DNA of 64,000 nucleotides from Ogataea parapolymorpha DL-1 (lineage: Eukaryota > Ascomycota > Pichiomycetes > Pichiales > Pichiaceae), in NCBI RefSeq assembly GCF_000187245.1, contig NC_027863.1:432735-496734 (forward strand), given 5' to 3'. A program made the translations under genes and the position numbers. Of the stretch, positions 38,388-47,885 are shown piece by piece. The notes beneath the pieces are model-generated. The model was not told the DNA's origin. It made no database searches and saw nothing but the letters and a program-made list of their open reading frames with translations. Position 1 is the stretch's first letter; each line of letters starts with the position of its first letter.

Positions 38388-39198
38388 GCAATAAGATAGA
38401 TAACTAAAAAGAGTCCAAGTACACAAGGTTGCGAAATCGGTTTTATTTCAAAAACTTTATTTGGTGTTCGTGCACCTCTACACTCTACACCTGCGCATCT
38501 TTATGAAAGCAGATTATTAAACTCGAGAAGAATGAGAAAGCACTCTCGATTGGATGATCGAAAGCCGAAAAAGGTAGACATTGGCCAGTCCGGTTAGTCA
38601 AGGTTATCATGCAAAATCAATATTGTACAGCGCACGTAGTATCGATTCATACTAAAAAGGCAGCCAACTCGCGAAACCTCTATTTTTTAGAGACAAGAAC
38701 TTCAAGAACAGAAATGTGTTCAGTCTTGATTGCATACCTTCAACTTGTCAACGAGATGAAATCCGCTGTGAACAATGGAGCTTCGGTTGTAACGAACGCA
38801 GGATAAAACTCAACAGCGAAGCTCTAATGCTGATTTGGTACGCGTTGCTTGGTTTGGCAGAATCTGCCTAGTTTCTGTCAATTCATAACCCCGAAATATA
38901 TGAACGTAAGTTTGAGAACTGAGCCAAACAGCACACGTCGATGGGTTAGGTGCCTTTGATCAGTAGCTTTGTATTTGGTGATCCCAGCATATAGAGCTTT
39001 GTTAGTGAGGATACAGTAAGCTCGGCTTGTGTACCATTGACACTAGAAGCTGTGAATTGTTTCGGACATCATTCTGACCTTTAAGTCCGCACAGAATATT
39101 GGCAGATTCTGGCAGAAATTTCCTGAGTGATAGCCAAGGTACTATATAAAGACACTAAGCCCCTCGTTTTCGATTTCAATTAACTAGCAAATACAGCA
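38388..39198. other. Divergent CBC2/HMX1 intergenic region
   Basis: These 811 bp hold no supportable gene. A TATATAAA lies 56-49 bp before the HMX1 start. A short frame at 38609-38806 has no motif. Confidence 0.45.
39143..39150 (+). promoter_or_regulatory. Putative TATA box of HMX1
   Basis: TATATAAA is a consensus TATA element about 50 bp before the HMX1 ATG. HMX1 is a regulated (iron-responsive) gene in S. cerevisiae; I found no clear Aft1-type site nearby. Confidence 0.45.
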
Positions 39199-40071
39199 AT
39201 GCGGAGTGCTTTATCAACCCAATACCGTAAAGAGTTCAATATTCCAGCAAAAGATGACTTGGGGGCACTGGGTAACAGAATCAACGCTGAGACGAAACAA
39301 GTCCATGACCAGATCGACACATTTGTGACAATGAAGTTCGCTATTGCGTTGAGGAACCAAAGGGTCTACAGACAGGGGCTGCAGGCCTTTTATCATATCT
39401 TCCGCCATATTGAGATAGCTCTTGAGCGTGAGATGGAAAAAGACCATAAATATTCTCAGATCATCAAGGATATATACAAACCTGTTCTATGCAGAACAGA
39501 GCCTCTCCGCAAAGATTTGATGTACTTCTATGAAGGACAGCCACAGAAGTTTGAAAACCCGATCCTGCCCCTGCAAATTGAATACGCGCAATACATTCTT
39601 GAAAGCACCAAAGAAAAACCTTATCTTCTTTTAGCGTACATGCACGTGATGTATTTGGCATTGTTTGCAGGTGTCAAAATTCTGAACTCGCAAGTTATGA
39701 AGTCTCTCAGGTTGTTTCCAAAAGTCAAAGGCAAATCTCGTGATGATGCTTTGAAAGAAGGTACAAATTTTTTTACAATTGATGTTCCTGATACTGAGGA
39801 ACTGAGGGCTGTGTACAAAAGAGATTATGAATTGCAAACAAGAAACAACTTGTCGGAAGATATCAAAAGGGAAATCATCGAGGAGTCAAAGTACATTTTT
39901 GAAATGACAGGAAGAATTGTGAAAGAAATTGAAGCACACAACATGGCGAAGCTTCAATCAAGTGTGACCTATCAAATGCGGAACAGTGCCCACTACGTAA
40001 TAACTGCTATCTTGATGCTTTCGGTTTGTTATTTCGCTAAGAATATGATCGCTCACATCCTTCTTAAATAA
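39199..40071 (+). CDS. HMX1: Heme oxygenase, tail-anchored
   Basis: It degrades heme to biliverdin, releasing iron, and is an ER tail-anchored protein in yeast. The 290-residue product (317 in Hmx1) starts the catalytic domain with LGNRINAETKQVHDQIDTF, aligning with yeast LANRINFQTRDAHNKINTF, including the proximal heme-ligand His. It also shares HVMYLALFAGVKI (yeast HVLYLALFAGGKL) and GTNFFT. The distal-helix glycine region of mammalian enzymes is poorly conserved, as in Hmx1. The C-terminus is a single hydrophobic helix (YVITAILMLSVCYFAKNMIA) followed by a short tail. ATG 39199 is the clear start. Confidence 0.93.
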   Translation: MRSALSTQYRKEFNIPAKDDLGALGNRINAETKQVHDQIDTFVTMKFAIALRNQRVYRQGLQAFYHIFRHIEIALEREMEKDHKYSQIIKDIYKPVLCRTEPLRKDLMYFYEGQPQKFENPILPLQIEYAQYILESTKEKPYLLLAYMHVMYLALFAGVKILNSQVMKSLRLFPKVKGKSRDDALKEGTNFFTIDVPDTEELRAVYKRDYELQTRNNLSEDIKREIIEESKYIFEMTGRIVKEIEAHNMAKLQSSVTYQMRNSAHYVITAILMLSVCYFAKNMIAHILLK

Positions 40072-40136
40072 TGACTCATTTAAGCTTAATGAAACACGCT
40101 CATTTTTTTTCTTGTTACTGAGGTTATATTACTAGC

Positions 40137-40727
40137 CTACTGGCTAAGCAAAAACTCTTTCAGCTTTGCTAGAGCTTTGGATCTGTGGCTTATTCTGTTT
40201 TTTTGAGGACCTCGTAGCTCAGCATATGTTTTTCCCATTCCATGAGGCTCGAAAATGGAATCAAAACCGAAATCCTGAGGGCCCCTAGAGGGAACAATCT
40301 CACCAGTAGTGACTCCTTGGAATAGTTTGACATCCGCATCAGGGCCCTCACAGTAACCGAAGGTCGTAATCGCATTGGCTGATTTATCCTCAAATCCATA
40401 TAAAAGCTTGTTCAAACCATCTAGCCCCAGTTTTTGATGGAACCATTTGATATATGGTCCAGGGAGGTTGTTCAAAGCATTGAATCCCAAACAAGTATCC
40501 TCTACTATAACGGGAGCTCCTAGTAGTTTAGCTGCCTGCTTGGCTTTATGGATGGTGACTTCCTCAATGGATCCCTGAATTTCATCCAGATCCAGCTTTT
40601 CGTTTTTTATAATGTAATTTCCTACCTTTGAGCCACCATCTACAGATTGGGGACTCCCATCTGAAAGAATTGCAACCACCTCTTCCAGTTTCTTTGGATT
40701 ACCGGTAACAAAGGTAACTGTGGGCAT
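40137..40727 (-). CDS. HAM1: Inosine triphosphate pyrophosphatase
   Basis: It hydrolyses ITP, XTP and other non-canonical nucleoside triphosphates to monophosphates, cleaning the nucleotide pool. The 196-residue product (197 in yeast) begins [17 protein letters not shown] with the Ham1/ITPase motif TGNxxK. It has [21 protein letters not shown] and the C-terminal [17 protein letters not shown] 40727 fits the family start; the longer frame upstream starts at GTG. The family is easily recognised and uniform in length. Confidence 0.97.
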   Translation of the reverse strand: MPTVTFVTGNPKKLEEVVAILSDGSPQSVDGGSKVGNYIIKNEKLDLDEIQGSIEEVTIHKAKQAAKLLGAPVIVEDTCLGFNALNNLPGPYIKWFHQKLGLDGLNKLLYGFEDKSANAITTFGYCEGPDADVKLFQGVTTGEIVPSRGPQDFGFDSIFEPHGMGKTYAELRGPQKNRISHRSKALAKLKEFLLSQ

Positions 40728-40854
40728 TATGAGTAGAGGATGGAACAATTTACAAACGACGAAAATTAAATTCACCACGAAAAAAAAAGTTTTTTCAATT
40801 ACATATATTTAACTTTCGGATTACCAGCGATACTAGCGTGCTTCAATCTAGATA

Positions 40855-41100
40855 TTGCAAAAATGGCCGAAAGAAGACAAAATACCACTTAATAATTCAA
40901 CATCGATCTTTGCAGTGTCTTTGTTGATTCGCTTAGTGGAAACAAATCATGTACACAATATCGGTATTGTGTTAGAAATCAGGGGATTAAACATTTCTCA
41001 GGATATTACGACGTGTGCTATGTGCGTTAGCGGAGTAGCAAAAGCAGTACGGTTAAATTTTAGTAGCTTGTACCCAGGGACAGTAATAGGTTCGCAGTAG
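40855..41100 (+). other. Open frame of about 80 codons lacking an ATG, possibly Alba-like
   Basis: The frame opens at a TTG two codons after a stop and runs to TAG at 41098-41100. It reads protein-like, with VLEIRGLNISQDITTCAMCV and a terminal TVIGSQ, which faintly recalls the Alba fold (GRAISKA and IGSQ blocks). No in-frame ATG precedes this part, and I found no convincing splice donor upstream that would supply one. It may be a coding exon whose start I cannot find, a pseudogene or chance. Confidence 0.25.
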
Positions 41101-41156
41101 GCAAATCAAAGAATCCATAACTAGCAAATCTAACTCAAAATACACCCACCGCTAGC

Positions 41157-41210
41157 TGTACCATTTTCCTTGACGTTACGGACTCAGTATCTCTGACGTC
41201 AAACGGTACA
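41157..41210. promoter_or_regulatory. Nested inverted repeat containing a CRE-like TGACGTCA
   Basis: TGTACC (41157-41162) pairs with GGTACA (41205-41210), and TTGACGT (41170-41176) pairs with ACGTCAA (41196-41202). The inner right arm contains the full ATF/CREB palindrome TGACGTCA (41194-41201). It lies 160 bp before a tRNA-Glu gene. A role is unknown. Confidence 0.35.
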
Positions 41211-41372
41211 CTCTGTGATTTTCAGTTTCTCATAGGCTTCTCATTCACCACGAACGATGCACATTGATAAAGCACACGTTTTCGAATGTTAATTGTACTC
41301 CTCTCCCGTCAACTTGTATATTCCCACTGTTGACAGGTTGTGTTGAGTTGACACTCAGCGTAGGTATAATTA

Positions 41373-41444
41373 TCCGATGTAGTGTAACGGCTATCACAGT
41401 CCGCTCTCACCGGGCAGACCGGGGTTCGACTCCCCGCATCGGAG
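41373..41444 (+). tRNA. tE(CUC): tRNA-Glu (anticodon CTC), copy 1
   Basis: This is a 72-nt intronless tRNA with acceptor stem TCCGATG/CATCGGA and discriminator G, a D arm GTGTAACGGCTATCAC, anticodon loop CTCTCAC (anticodon CTC) and T arm CGGGGTTCGACTCCCCG. A T-rich terminator follows. The body closely resembles S. cerevisiae tRNA-Glu. Confidence 0.97.
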
Positions 41445-41518
41445 TTTCTTTTTTTAATATAAAAACTTGATGATAATCTAGCTGGTTAACTACTGGTCTG
41501 AGGTGTATTGTGACATTC

Positions 41519-41590
41519 TCCGATGTAGTGTAACGGCTATCACAGTCCGCTCTCACCGGGCAGATCGGGGTTCGACTCCCCGCATCGGAG
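41519..41590 (+). tRNA. tE(CUC): tRNA-Glu (anticodon CTC), copy 2
   Basis: It is identical to copy 1 except for one C-to-T change in the variable loop (GCAGAT instead of GCAGAC, last base at about 41567). It lies 74 bp downstream of copy 1 in the same orientation. Internal A and B boxes are intact and a T-rich terminator follows. Confidence 0.96.
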
Positions 41591-42281
41591 TCGTTTTGAT
41601 TTTCTTTTTATACTAATATCAGCTGTGCGTGCTTCTTTAGACGTTCAAAAAACTTTGCTAGTAGGCTGAAATGCTGGACATTAAAGCCATTACAACTAAT
41701 TGGCATAGAATTGCCTATTTTTATATATAATTCCTATCTCAGACGGATTTTTTACCGCTATGGTCTAGAGGTTTTTTTTGAATCTTCTTTCACCTGAGGT
41801 AGTCAACTCGCGTCACCCAAAATAGTAGTCCTCTCAATTCTCGTCCAATAATGAACTTTGTCAGAGGAGTCTAATGATGGCAGTGATACGTCGTTACTCA
41901 TAAAATTAGATAATAGCACAACTATGATAATGGCAGCAATGATTCAAGATTGGAGTTGTTCGAGGGGTGGCGAAAACTATGGTCCGGATATGTTGAGAAA
42001 TTCCTCCCTTGCAAAGACTCAAGACTACCCATCGTGATTTTCAATCAAAAAAGGCAATCAAGATCTTTCTCGGCCAGGCATAATAAATTCTATTGGTAGG
42101 GCAAACTCCCTTTCTCCATTGAGTTTCCCAACCTCCTTGTACACTTGATACTTTCGACCAACTCTAGCGACGTGCAGCACTGACTCTTAATGTTGTCAAC
42201 ACTTGTCACCGTTTACACCACTAGGCCAGCTCTCGCTACTTGCTCTATGTTTTGACCCAACTCATAGAAGTGTCAACTACA
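41591..42281. other. Spacer between tRNA-Glu copies 2 and 3
   Basis: These 691 bp contain no gene, tRNA or LTR that I can recognise. Confidence 0.45.
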
Positions 42282-42353
42282 TCCGATGTAGTGTAACGGC
42301 TATCACAGTCCGCTCTCACCGGGCAGACCGGGGTTCGACTCCCCGCATCGGAG
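42282..42353 (+). tRNA. tE(CUC): tRNA-Glu (anticodon CTC), copy 3
   Basis: It has the same 72-nt sequence as copy 1 and is followed by a run of ten T residues as terminator. It lies about 170 bp before the ZTA1 start codon. Confidence 0.97.
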
Positions 42354-42525
42354 TTGCTTTTTTTTTTCTTTCAATTTAAAGAAAGCATCGTTGGAGCCAC
42401 AATTTAACATTACTAATTAAATTACGAACATCAGGAACAAATATATATACCGCATCGTGCTTGCAACTTTAACTTTCGCCACAATTCAAACTCGTTGACG
42501 AAGTCAATTGCAATTCCTTCAAGCA

Positions 42526-43536
42526 ATGACCATCCCGAAGACCCAGAAAGCCGTCTTTTTCGAAGAGAATGGTGATCTCGACGTCATTAAATATGACGAT
42601 ATTCCTGTCCCTGAAATCGGAGAAGGAGATGTGTTGATTAAAAACAAGTATGCTGGCTTGAATTATATTGAAACGTATTTCAGGACAGGACTATATCCTA
42701 CGGAAAAGCCGCATATTTTAGGCCGTGAGGCAACAGGTGAAATCGTGAAAGTGGGTTCTAAGGTAAACAATTTGAAGGTTGGAGATAAGGTTGGATATCT
42801 TTCGACTGCTACGTTTGCACAGTATACGAGATTTCCTGCAACAGGAAACATATTGCGTCTTCCATCTGATGCAACTGATGAAAATCTGAAACTGGTTGCA
42901 GGTGCATTACTTCAAGGTTTGACCGCATTGACCTTTATTTATGAAGCGTACAATGTGCAGAAAGATGACTATATTTTGGTCACCGCAGCAGCTGGAGGAG
43001 TTGGCCTTCTTCTTTGCCAGCTTCTTTCCAAGCTCAAGAAAGCCCATGTTATTGCTTATGCATCGACAGATGAGAAGCTCAAGCTGGCTCAAGAAGCAGG
43101 CGCCGAATTCTTGGTCAATTCCTCCACCACCACTTACGAGGAGCAGGTCAAGAAGATCCTTGACATAACCGGCGGGAAAGGTGTCGCAGCATCATTTGAT
43201 TCGGTCGGACGTGATACAGCGGACCTATCACTAGCAGTGATTGGAAGAAAAGGGACGTTTGTCTCTTTTGGAAACGCTTCTGGCCCAGTTCCACCTCTTC
43301 AACTCGGAAGGTTGTCTGCGAAAAATCTGAAGGTAGTCAGACCAGTTTTGTATGGCTACATCACTGAGCATGAGGAGTTTGAAAAGTATACTAACCAGCT
43401 TTTCCATTTGATTGACTCAGGTGAGCTCAAAATTTACATAAGCAGGGTTTATCCATTGGAGAAGTACATTGATGCGGCTCGCGAATTCGAAGGTCGCAAG
43501 ACCACAGGAAAACTAGTTTTTGAGATACCACAGTGA
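42526..43536 (+). CDS. ZTA1: NADPH-dependent quinone reductase (zeta-crystallin)
   Basis: This zinc-free medium-chain dehydrogenase reduces quinones with NADPH; the yeast protein also binds AU-rich RNA. The 336-residue product (334 in Zta1) has the N-terminal GroES-like domain (NYIETYFRTGLYP, LGREATGEIVKVG) and a Rossmann fold with AAAGGVG (about residue 155). The family's VRPVLYGYI stretch lies near residue 273. The frame upstream of ATG 42526 begins at TTG, and MTIPKTQKAVFFEE fits the usual start. The zinc-binding residues of alcohol dehydrogenases are absent, as expected. Confidence 0.95.
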   Translation: MTIPKTQKAVFFEENGDLDVIKYDDIPVPEIGEGDVLIKNKYAGLNYIETYFRTGLYPTEKPHILGREATGEIVKVGSKVNNLKVGDKVGYLSTATFAQYTRFPATGNILRLPSDATDENLKLVAGALLQGLTALTFIYEAYNVQKDDYILVTAAAGGVGLLLCQLLSKLKKAHVIAYASTDEKLKLAQEAGAEFLVNSSTTTYEEQVKKILDITGGKGVAASFDSVGRDTADLSLAVIGRKGTFVSFGNASGPVPPLQLGRLSAKNLKVVRPVLYGYITEHEEFEKYTNQLFHLIDSGELKIYISRVYPLEKYIDAAREFEGRKTTGKLVFEIPQ

Positions 43537-43541
43537 GATTA

Positions 43542-43551
43542 GTCACGTGAC
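43542..43551. promoter_or_regulatory. Perfect Cbf1-type palindrome GTCACGTGAC
   Basis: This ten-base palindrome sits 6 bp after the ZTA1 stop and 285 bp before the PPQ1 start. It matches the strong E-box preferred by Cbf1-like bHLH factors. Which gene, if any, it serves is unclear. Confidence 0.35.
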
Positions 43552-43835
43552 CAAATACATAGGATTATATTATATTATGCTGAAAATAAACTGTCAATTT
43601 TACCTACGTGTCGCGTGTACCACCCATTATAAAGAGTTCCGTACAACGCCTTAGTAGTTCAAACTGAATTAATTTTTTGAACGAGTTATTACTTTTGAAG
43701 GCGTTGTCAAATTATACTTTATTCCGCTAATCGCCGCTCAATATAATAGCCTCTGTTTCGCATAGCAGTACAATCACGCAAATTTAAATCTCTAGTACCA
43801 TATCAACATCTTCTGTGTACCTTCGATTGAAGAAT

Positions 43836-45431
43836 ATGGGAAATTCGCCCAGTAAAGATGGCAGTTCAACCTCTTCTGTGACAACCAGCGGCTCATCTCC
43901 GGATGATCCAGACCCGTCGCGTAAGCCGCGACCTGATAAGACACATTTAACCAACGAGCTGCGCAGCAGCAAACACAACATTAATACCATTAACGACAAT
44001 AGTGGTCGACTTATGCAAACGCATACGACGGCCACAGCTACTGATGAAATCAACGATGATGGTACGACCTCACTGGTATCCCCATTCGACGACGAGAACG
44101 GCGTATCCTCTTGGATGATTTCGAAGCAACCTTGTCCTGAAGATGACAATTCCTACGGGCTAGAAATTGCCGCTTCCATGGCACAAACGTTGAATATATC
44201 GAGGTCCCCACTAAGGGATGTTACTGAGGATGTATGCTCTTCTTTGGACAGCAATACAGATTCCTGCTTTACCAATGGCTCTTCCTCTTCGATTAGTTCT
44301 ACCACCACTCCGCCACACTCAAAAGAAACTACTCTTTATCCAATAGCAGAGCAAAGCAAAGAATCCACACCGGATTTAAAGTCTTCGAAGATTTCAAAGT
44401 CTCCGAATGCTGCTGAAAGTCTGGCTCATTTTTTAGCAAAGGATGTCTCCAAAGGTAACACCGTTTCTTTTACAAAAAAGCCTTCTACGTTTGCAGTGAA
44501 TATTGATGGAGTCATTGAAAGGTTAGTTGAGGCAGGATTGGCCAAGAAATCTCCGAAAAAATTCATGGTTTCTGGTGCGGAGATAAAAGCTATATGTGCA
44601 AAAGCGAGAGATGTTTTCATGAGGCAGCCGACCTTATTGGAACTCGCTGCTCCTGTGAAAATTGTTGGAGATATTCATGGTCAATTCAACGATCTCATTC
44701 GCATTTTCAAGCTATGTGGTTTTCCGCCGAATGCCAACTACTTGTTTTTGGGTGACTACGTTGACAGGGGTAAACAATCCCTAGAAACTATCATTCTTCT
44801 TTTGTGTTTGAAAATCAAGTATCCGGAGAACTTCTTCATGTTGAGAGGAAATCACGAAAGTGCGAATATCACCAAGATGTATGGCTTTTACGATGAGTGC
44901 AAACGTAGGGCGAACTTGAAAGTTTGGAAAAACCTCGTTGATGTTTTCAACACCCTTCCCGTTGCGGCTACGATTGCAGATCGTATTTTCTGCGTTCATG
45001 GAGGACTATCCCCTCAGCTGACGGATCTGAATCAGATCAAGAAAATTCAACGACCTACAGACGTTCCTGAATCTGGCCTACTGGCAGATCTTTTGTGGTC
45101 TGATCCGCAAGACCCAACACAATGTTCTTCCAAGGCTTCTCTTTCTGTGAGTGGAGACTGGTGTGAAAACGATCGAGGCGTTTCATACTGTTTCAGTCGA
45201 AAGGTTGTTCAGAAATTTTGCGACCATTTCCAGTTTGATTTGGTTGCCAGAGGCCACATGGTGGTTGAGGAAGGTTATGAATTTTATTCTAAACGGAAGC
45301 TTGTAACTATTTTCTCGGCACCAAATTATTGTGGTGAGTTTGACAATTGGGGCGCTGTCATGAACGTCAACAAAAAGCTCATGTGTTCATTTGAACTTCT
45401 CAAACCTTTTTCCGTCAAAAGAAAGAAGTAG
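43836..45431 (+). CDS. PPQ1: PP1-like Ser/Thr phosphatase, PPQ1/SAL6 type
   Basis: The 531-residue product has a Ser/Thr-rich, disordered N-terminal half (about 1-225) and a PP1-like catalytic domain with GDIHGQ (about 276), GDYVDRG, RGNHES and SAPNYCGEF. The stretches [34 protein letters not shown] and FELLKP match S. cerevisiae Ppq1/Sal6, a phosphatase whose loss enhances nonsense suppression, better than Ppz1/2. However, the protein starts MGNSPSK, an N-myristoylation signal typical of PPZ enzymes and absent from Ppq1 (which starts MRRSPS). About 15 extra residues (around [15 protein letters not shown]) are inserted before DW.ENDRG. The start is ATG 43836; the frame upstream opens at GTG. 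It could be a lineage that retains features of both subfamilies. Confidence 0.85.
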   Translation: MGNSPSKDGSSTSSVTTSGSSPDDPDPSRKPRPDKTHLTNELRSSKHNINTINDNSGRLMQTHTTATATDEINDDGTTSLVSPFDDENGVSSWMISKQPCPEDDNSYGLEIAASMAQTLNISRSPLRDVTEDVCSSLDSNTDSCFTNGSSSSISSTTTPPHSKETTLYPIAEQSKESTPDLKSSKISKSPNAAESLAHFLAKDVSKGNTVSFTKKPSTFAVNIDGVIERLVEAGLAKKSPKKFMVSGAEIKAICAKARDVFMRQPTLLELAAPVKIVGDIHGQFNDLIRIFKLCGFPPNANYLFLGDYVDRGKQSLETIILLLCLKIKYPENFFMLRGNHESANITKMYGFYDECKRRANLKVWKNLVDVFNTLPVAATIADRIFCVHGGLSPQLTDLNQIKKIQRPTDVPESGLLADLLWSDPQDPTQCSSKASLSVSGDWCENDRGVSYCFSRKVVQKFCDHFQFDLVARGHMVVEEGYEFYSKRKLVTIFSAPNYCGEFDNWGAVMNVNKKLMCSFELLKPFSVKRKK

Positions 45432-45611
45432 ATCAATACAATGAGCGTGATTCACCTTTTTTTATCGTGGAAATTGATTGACATTACGATTCCGAGTTTG
45501 CATTTACGTCCATGTTTATGTTCCTACATCTGCGTTTTAACGAGTACACATGTTTTTCATCGCCAGTTTATAATTTGATTTTAATAAACGATTTAAGTTA
45601 TCTCAAACAAT

Positions 45612-47885
45612 CTATTTGTTATGGAAATGGTTATGGTTCTTTTTAGTCCCTCCGCATTTGCATATCACGTCAGAAGGTATGACCTTGAAGATTTCATTAT
45701 CCTGAAGTTTAATGGGGTGTGGTCCATCTATGGTACACAGAGAATCAAGCGTCACCACGGATGCTGCTCTAGACATTCCTGTAGACTTCAATTCTGGTGA
45801 ATATTCTGTTTGAGGGGTAGCTTCTTCTTGGTTATCGCCCACATCATCTTTCTCATCCTGCGCGTTTACAGGACTATTGAGTGAAAGTTTGCCAATATTC
45901 GGCTTTTCTCCCTGGTATTTCGAATGAACAGAAATGGTCAGAGGGGAATCTGGAGAATACAAAGATGAAGAAGATGAGTTTTGCTTTCTTTCCTCTAAAT
46001 CCTCGTGTTTTGGCAATTCATTAGCCACAGCTATATCCACCATGGATGAAAGTTGTTTTTTGGGCTTGCCTACATCAAGCATACTTGATGTACGAGCCAC
46101 CGATTGAATAGTTGACGCTCTTGACCTAGCAGAAGCTAGGGAGCTCATATTGGAAGAACTTTTGGGAGCCAATGCAGATGAATGGGAAACAGAATGTGAC
46201 GAATCAAGGGAAGATGCCGAGGAGCTATTGTGGCCATACTCGAACCTGCCTTTAAAGTTTGAGTCTGGGTGATGGAAAAAATTGCATTCGTACTCATTTT
46301 CATCAATGCACATCTCAGCTTGTTGGAAAGTTGGGTCATTGAAAAGGTCATAAAGAGTATATCTGGTGGATGCTTGGGGGTCTGCTAGACGCCAAGCAAT
46401 TCTAGCAACACCTGGATCTGAAAACCTTTTGGCAAATCGAGACTCAATCGCAGGACATTTGGTATAGTCATTCTTTCTAAAGGAAGGATTTTTCGAGCAC
46501 AACTGAGAATAAGAGATTTCATAATCTCGATACTGCGGACATGTTTTTCTCGAGCTTTCTGCAAACGGTGTACCGCCGTAGAAGAGAACGAAAAGTAGCA
46601 ACCCCAGTCCCCAATGATCCATTTTGAAAGGATTATAAGGAGTTCTTTTGGACATGGGCACATCGTGCAGTGCTTCAACTTCGGGAGGCTGGTAAGGAGG
46701 CGATCCGACAAGCTGTGTACTATATTTGATGTCCGAGCTAAAATCGCCAGGAATCTGGTGTCCATAATCAGAAACACCAAAATCTGTGAGTTTAACACAG
46801 CCACTAGCAGTCAACAAAATGTTCTCTGGCTTGATGTCTCGGTGGACAATGTCACATTCATGCATATACTTGATCCCGTAAGCCGTTTGTTTGAACAGAC
46901 ACAACTTTTCTGCTGGTGTCGTGAGAGACCAGTTAGGGGAGGTCATGACGGTAAAAAGGTCTGCTTTACACAGCTCCAGAACAAAACCCCAGCCTCTCGT
47001 AAGGTTTTGCTGGTGAGGGATTCTGATAAGCGCATAGCATTTCACGATATGGAGCCCATTGAAGAGGTTTCTATGAATGATATATTCTTTGGACGCACGC
47101 TGGTAAAACTCGCTAGGTGTTTCGCCCTTGAATAACACAAACTTCTTTAATGCATACACTTCTTTGGGCTTGTTGATTTTATGGATTTTTCTAACTGATG
47201 AAGAAGCTCCTGATCCTATATTGCCTGGCTCGTCCTTTGGAAACTGATATTCATCAAATAAAACTTGATGTTCCAACTTAAACTCATCGGGAAGGTGATC
47301 ATTGGGCATATCTACAGGATATGGTAGCACATTTGTATCATCATCAACTGCATCAAAAGTGCGAGACTTTTTCGATTGAGACGACGAATTGCTGAATTGA
47401 AGACCGCTATTGTTGATTCCAAAAGGATTGTACTCAAGTTTCTGGGGCTTGTTTGGTTTGTATTCCTCCACAGAAGGAAGTCCCAATTTTGCGGTCGGTC
47501 TGGGAACTGTGGTATCTCTTGGCGAAGCAATAACGTTGCCCGACGTTCCCAAAAGATCGTTCATATTCTTGTTTGACTTTGATATTATAGAATGGCCCAA
47601 ACTTGTATTTGATTTTGCCAACTTGCCCTTCGGTCCGTAACTGTCAGACGAGCTATGTCTTTGAGGAGCTTCTACGACATGTGAATGACTAGGCTTCAAA
47701 TGTCTTAATATATTATGCGATTTGTCCTTGGACTTAAAATGGTTGGCTTGACCGTTACTTTTTGGAAGCTGATCATCACGTTCATGGTGCTTATTAAACG
47801 TCTTGTTTTGCAACTTCTTGAGGAATTTATTTGTCTTCGACCCAGTAGAACTTGTCGAGTCGCTGTCAGTAGACGATGATGGCAT
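45612..47885 (-). CDS. PTK2: NPR1/HAL5-group protein kinase, PTK2 type
   Basis: Ptk2 activates the plasma-membrane H+-ATPase Pma1 and affects polyamine uptake and salt tolerance. The 757-residue product has a long Ser/Asn/Lys-rich N-terminus and a kinase domain (about residues 230-520) with IGSGASSSVRK, VHRDIKPENILL (about 345) and TDFGVSDYGHQIP. GSPPYQPPEVEAL is next, then a long insert before DHWGLGLLLFVL. The stretches ARIAWRLADPQASTRYTLYD and DLFNDPTFQQAEMC match Ptk2 and Ptk1 closely. The C-terminus is Ser-rich and disordered. The first codon of the open frame is TTG, so ATG 47885 is used. It converges with PPQ1. PTK1 cannot be excluded as the closer paralogue. Confidence 0.88.
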   Translation of the reverse strand: MPSSSTDSDSTSSTGSKTNKFLKKLQNKTFNKHHERDDQLPKSNGQANHFKSKDKSHNILRHLKPSHSHVVEAPQRHSSSDSYGPKGKLAKSNTSLGHSIISKSNKNMNDLLGTSGNVIASPRDTTVPRPTAKLGLPSVEEYKPNKPQKLEYNPFGINNSGLQFSNSSSQSKKSRTFDAVDDDTNVLPYPVDMPNDHLPDEFKLEHQVLFDEYQFPKDEPGNIGSGASSSVRKIHKINKPKEVYALKKFVLFKGETPSEFYQRASKEYIIHRNLFNGLHIVKCYALIRIPHQQNLTRGWGFVLELCKADLFTVMTSPNWSLTTPAEKLCLFKQTAYGIKYMHECDIVHRDIKPENILLTASGCVKLTDFGVSDYGHQIPGDFSSDIKYSTQLVGSPPYQPPEVEALHDVPMSKRTPYNPFKMDHWGLGLLLFVLFYGGTPFAESSRKTCPQYRDYEISYSQLCSKNPSFRKNDYTKCPAIESRFAKRFSDPGVARIAWRLADPQASTRYTLYDLFNDPTFQQAEMCIDENEYECNFFHHPDSNFKGRFEYGHNSSSASSLDSSHSVSHSSALAPKSSSNMSSLASARSRASTIQSVARTSSMLDVGKPKKQLSSMVDIAVANELPKHEDLEERKQNSSSSSLYSPDSPLTISVHSKYQGEKPNIGKLSLNSPVNAQDEKDDVGDNQEEATPQTEYSPELKSTGMSRAASVVTLDSLCTIDGPHPIKLQDNEIFKVIPSDVICKCGGTKKNHNHFHNK

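Larger units (their letters stand above)
40728..41372. other. HAM1 upstream region to the first tRNA-Glu
   Basis: These 645 bp carry a protein-like open frame without ATG (40855-41100, listed separately) and a nested inverted repeat with a CRE-like core (41157-41210). No other feature is seen. Confidence 0.4.

Noticed and set aside
38609..38806. 65-codon open frame between CBC2 and HMX1
   Set aside because: It is short, shows no motif, and lies in a normal divergent promoter.
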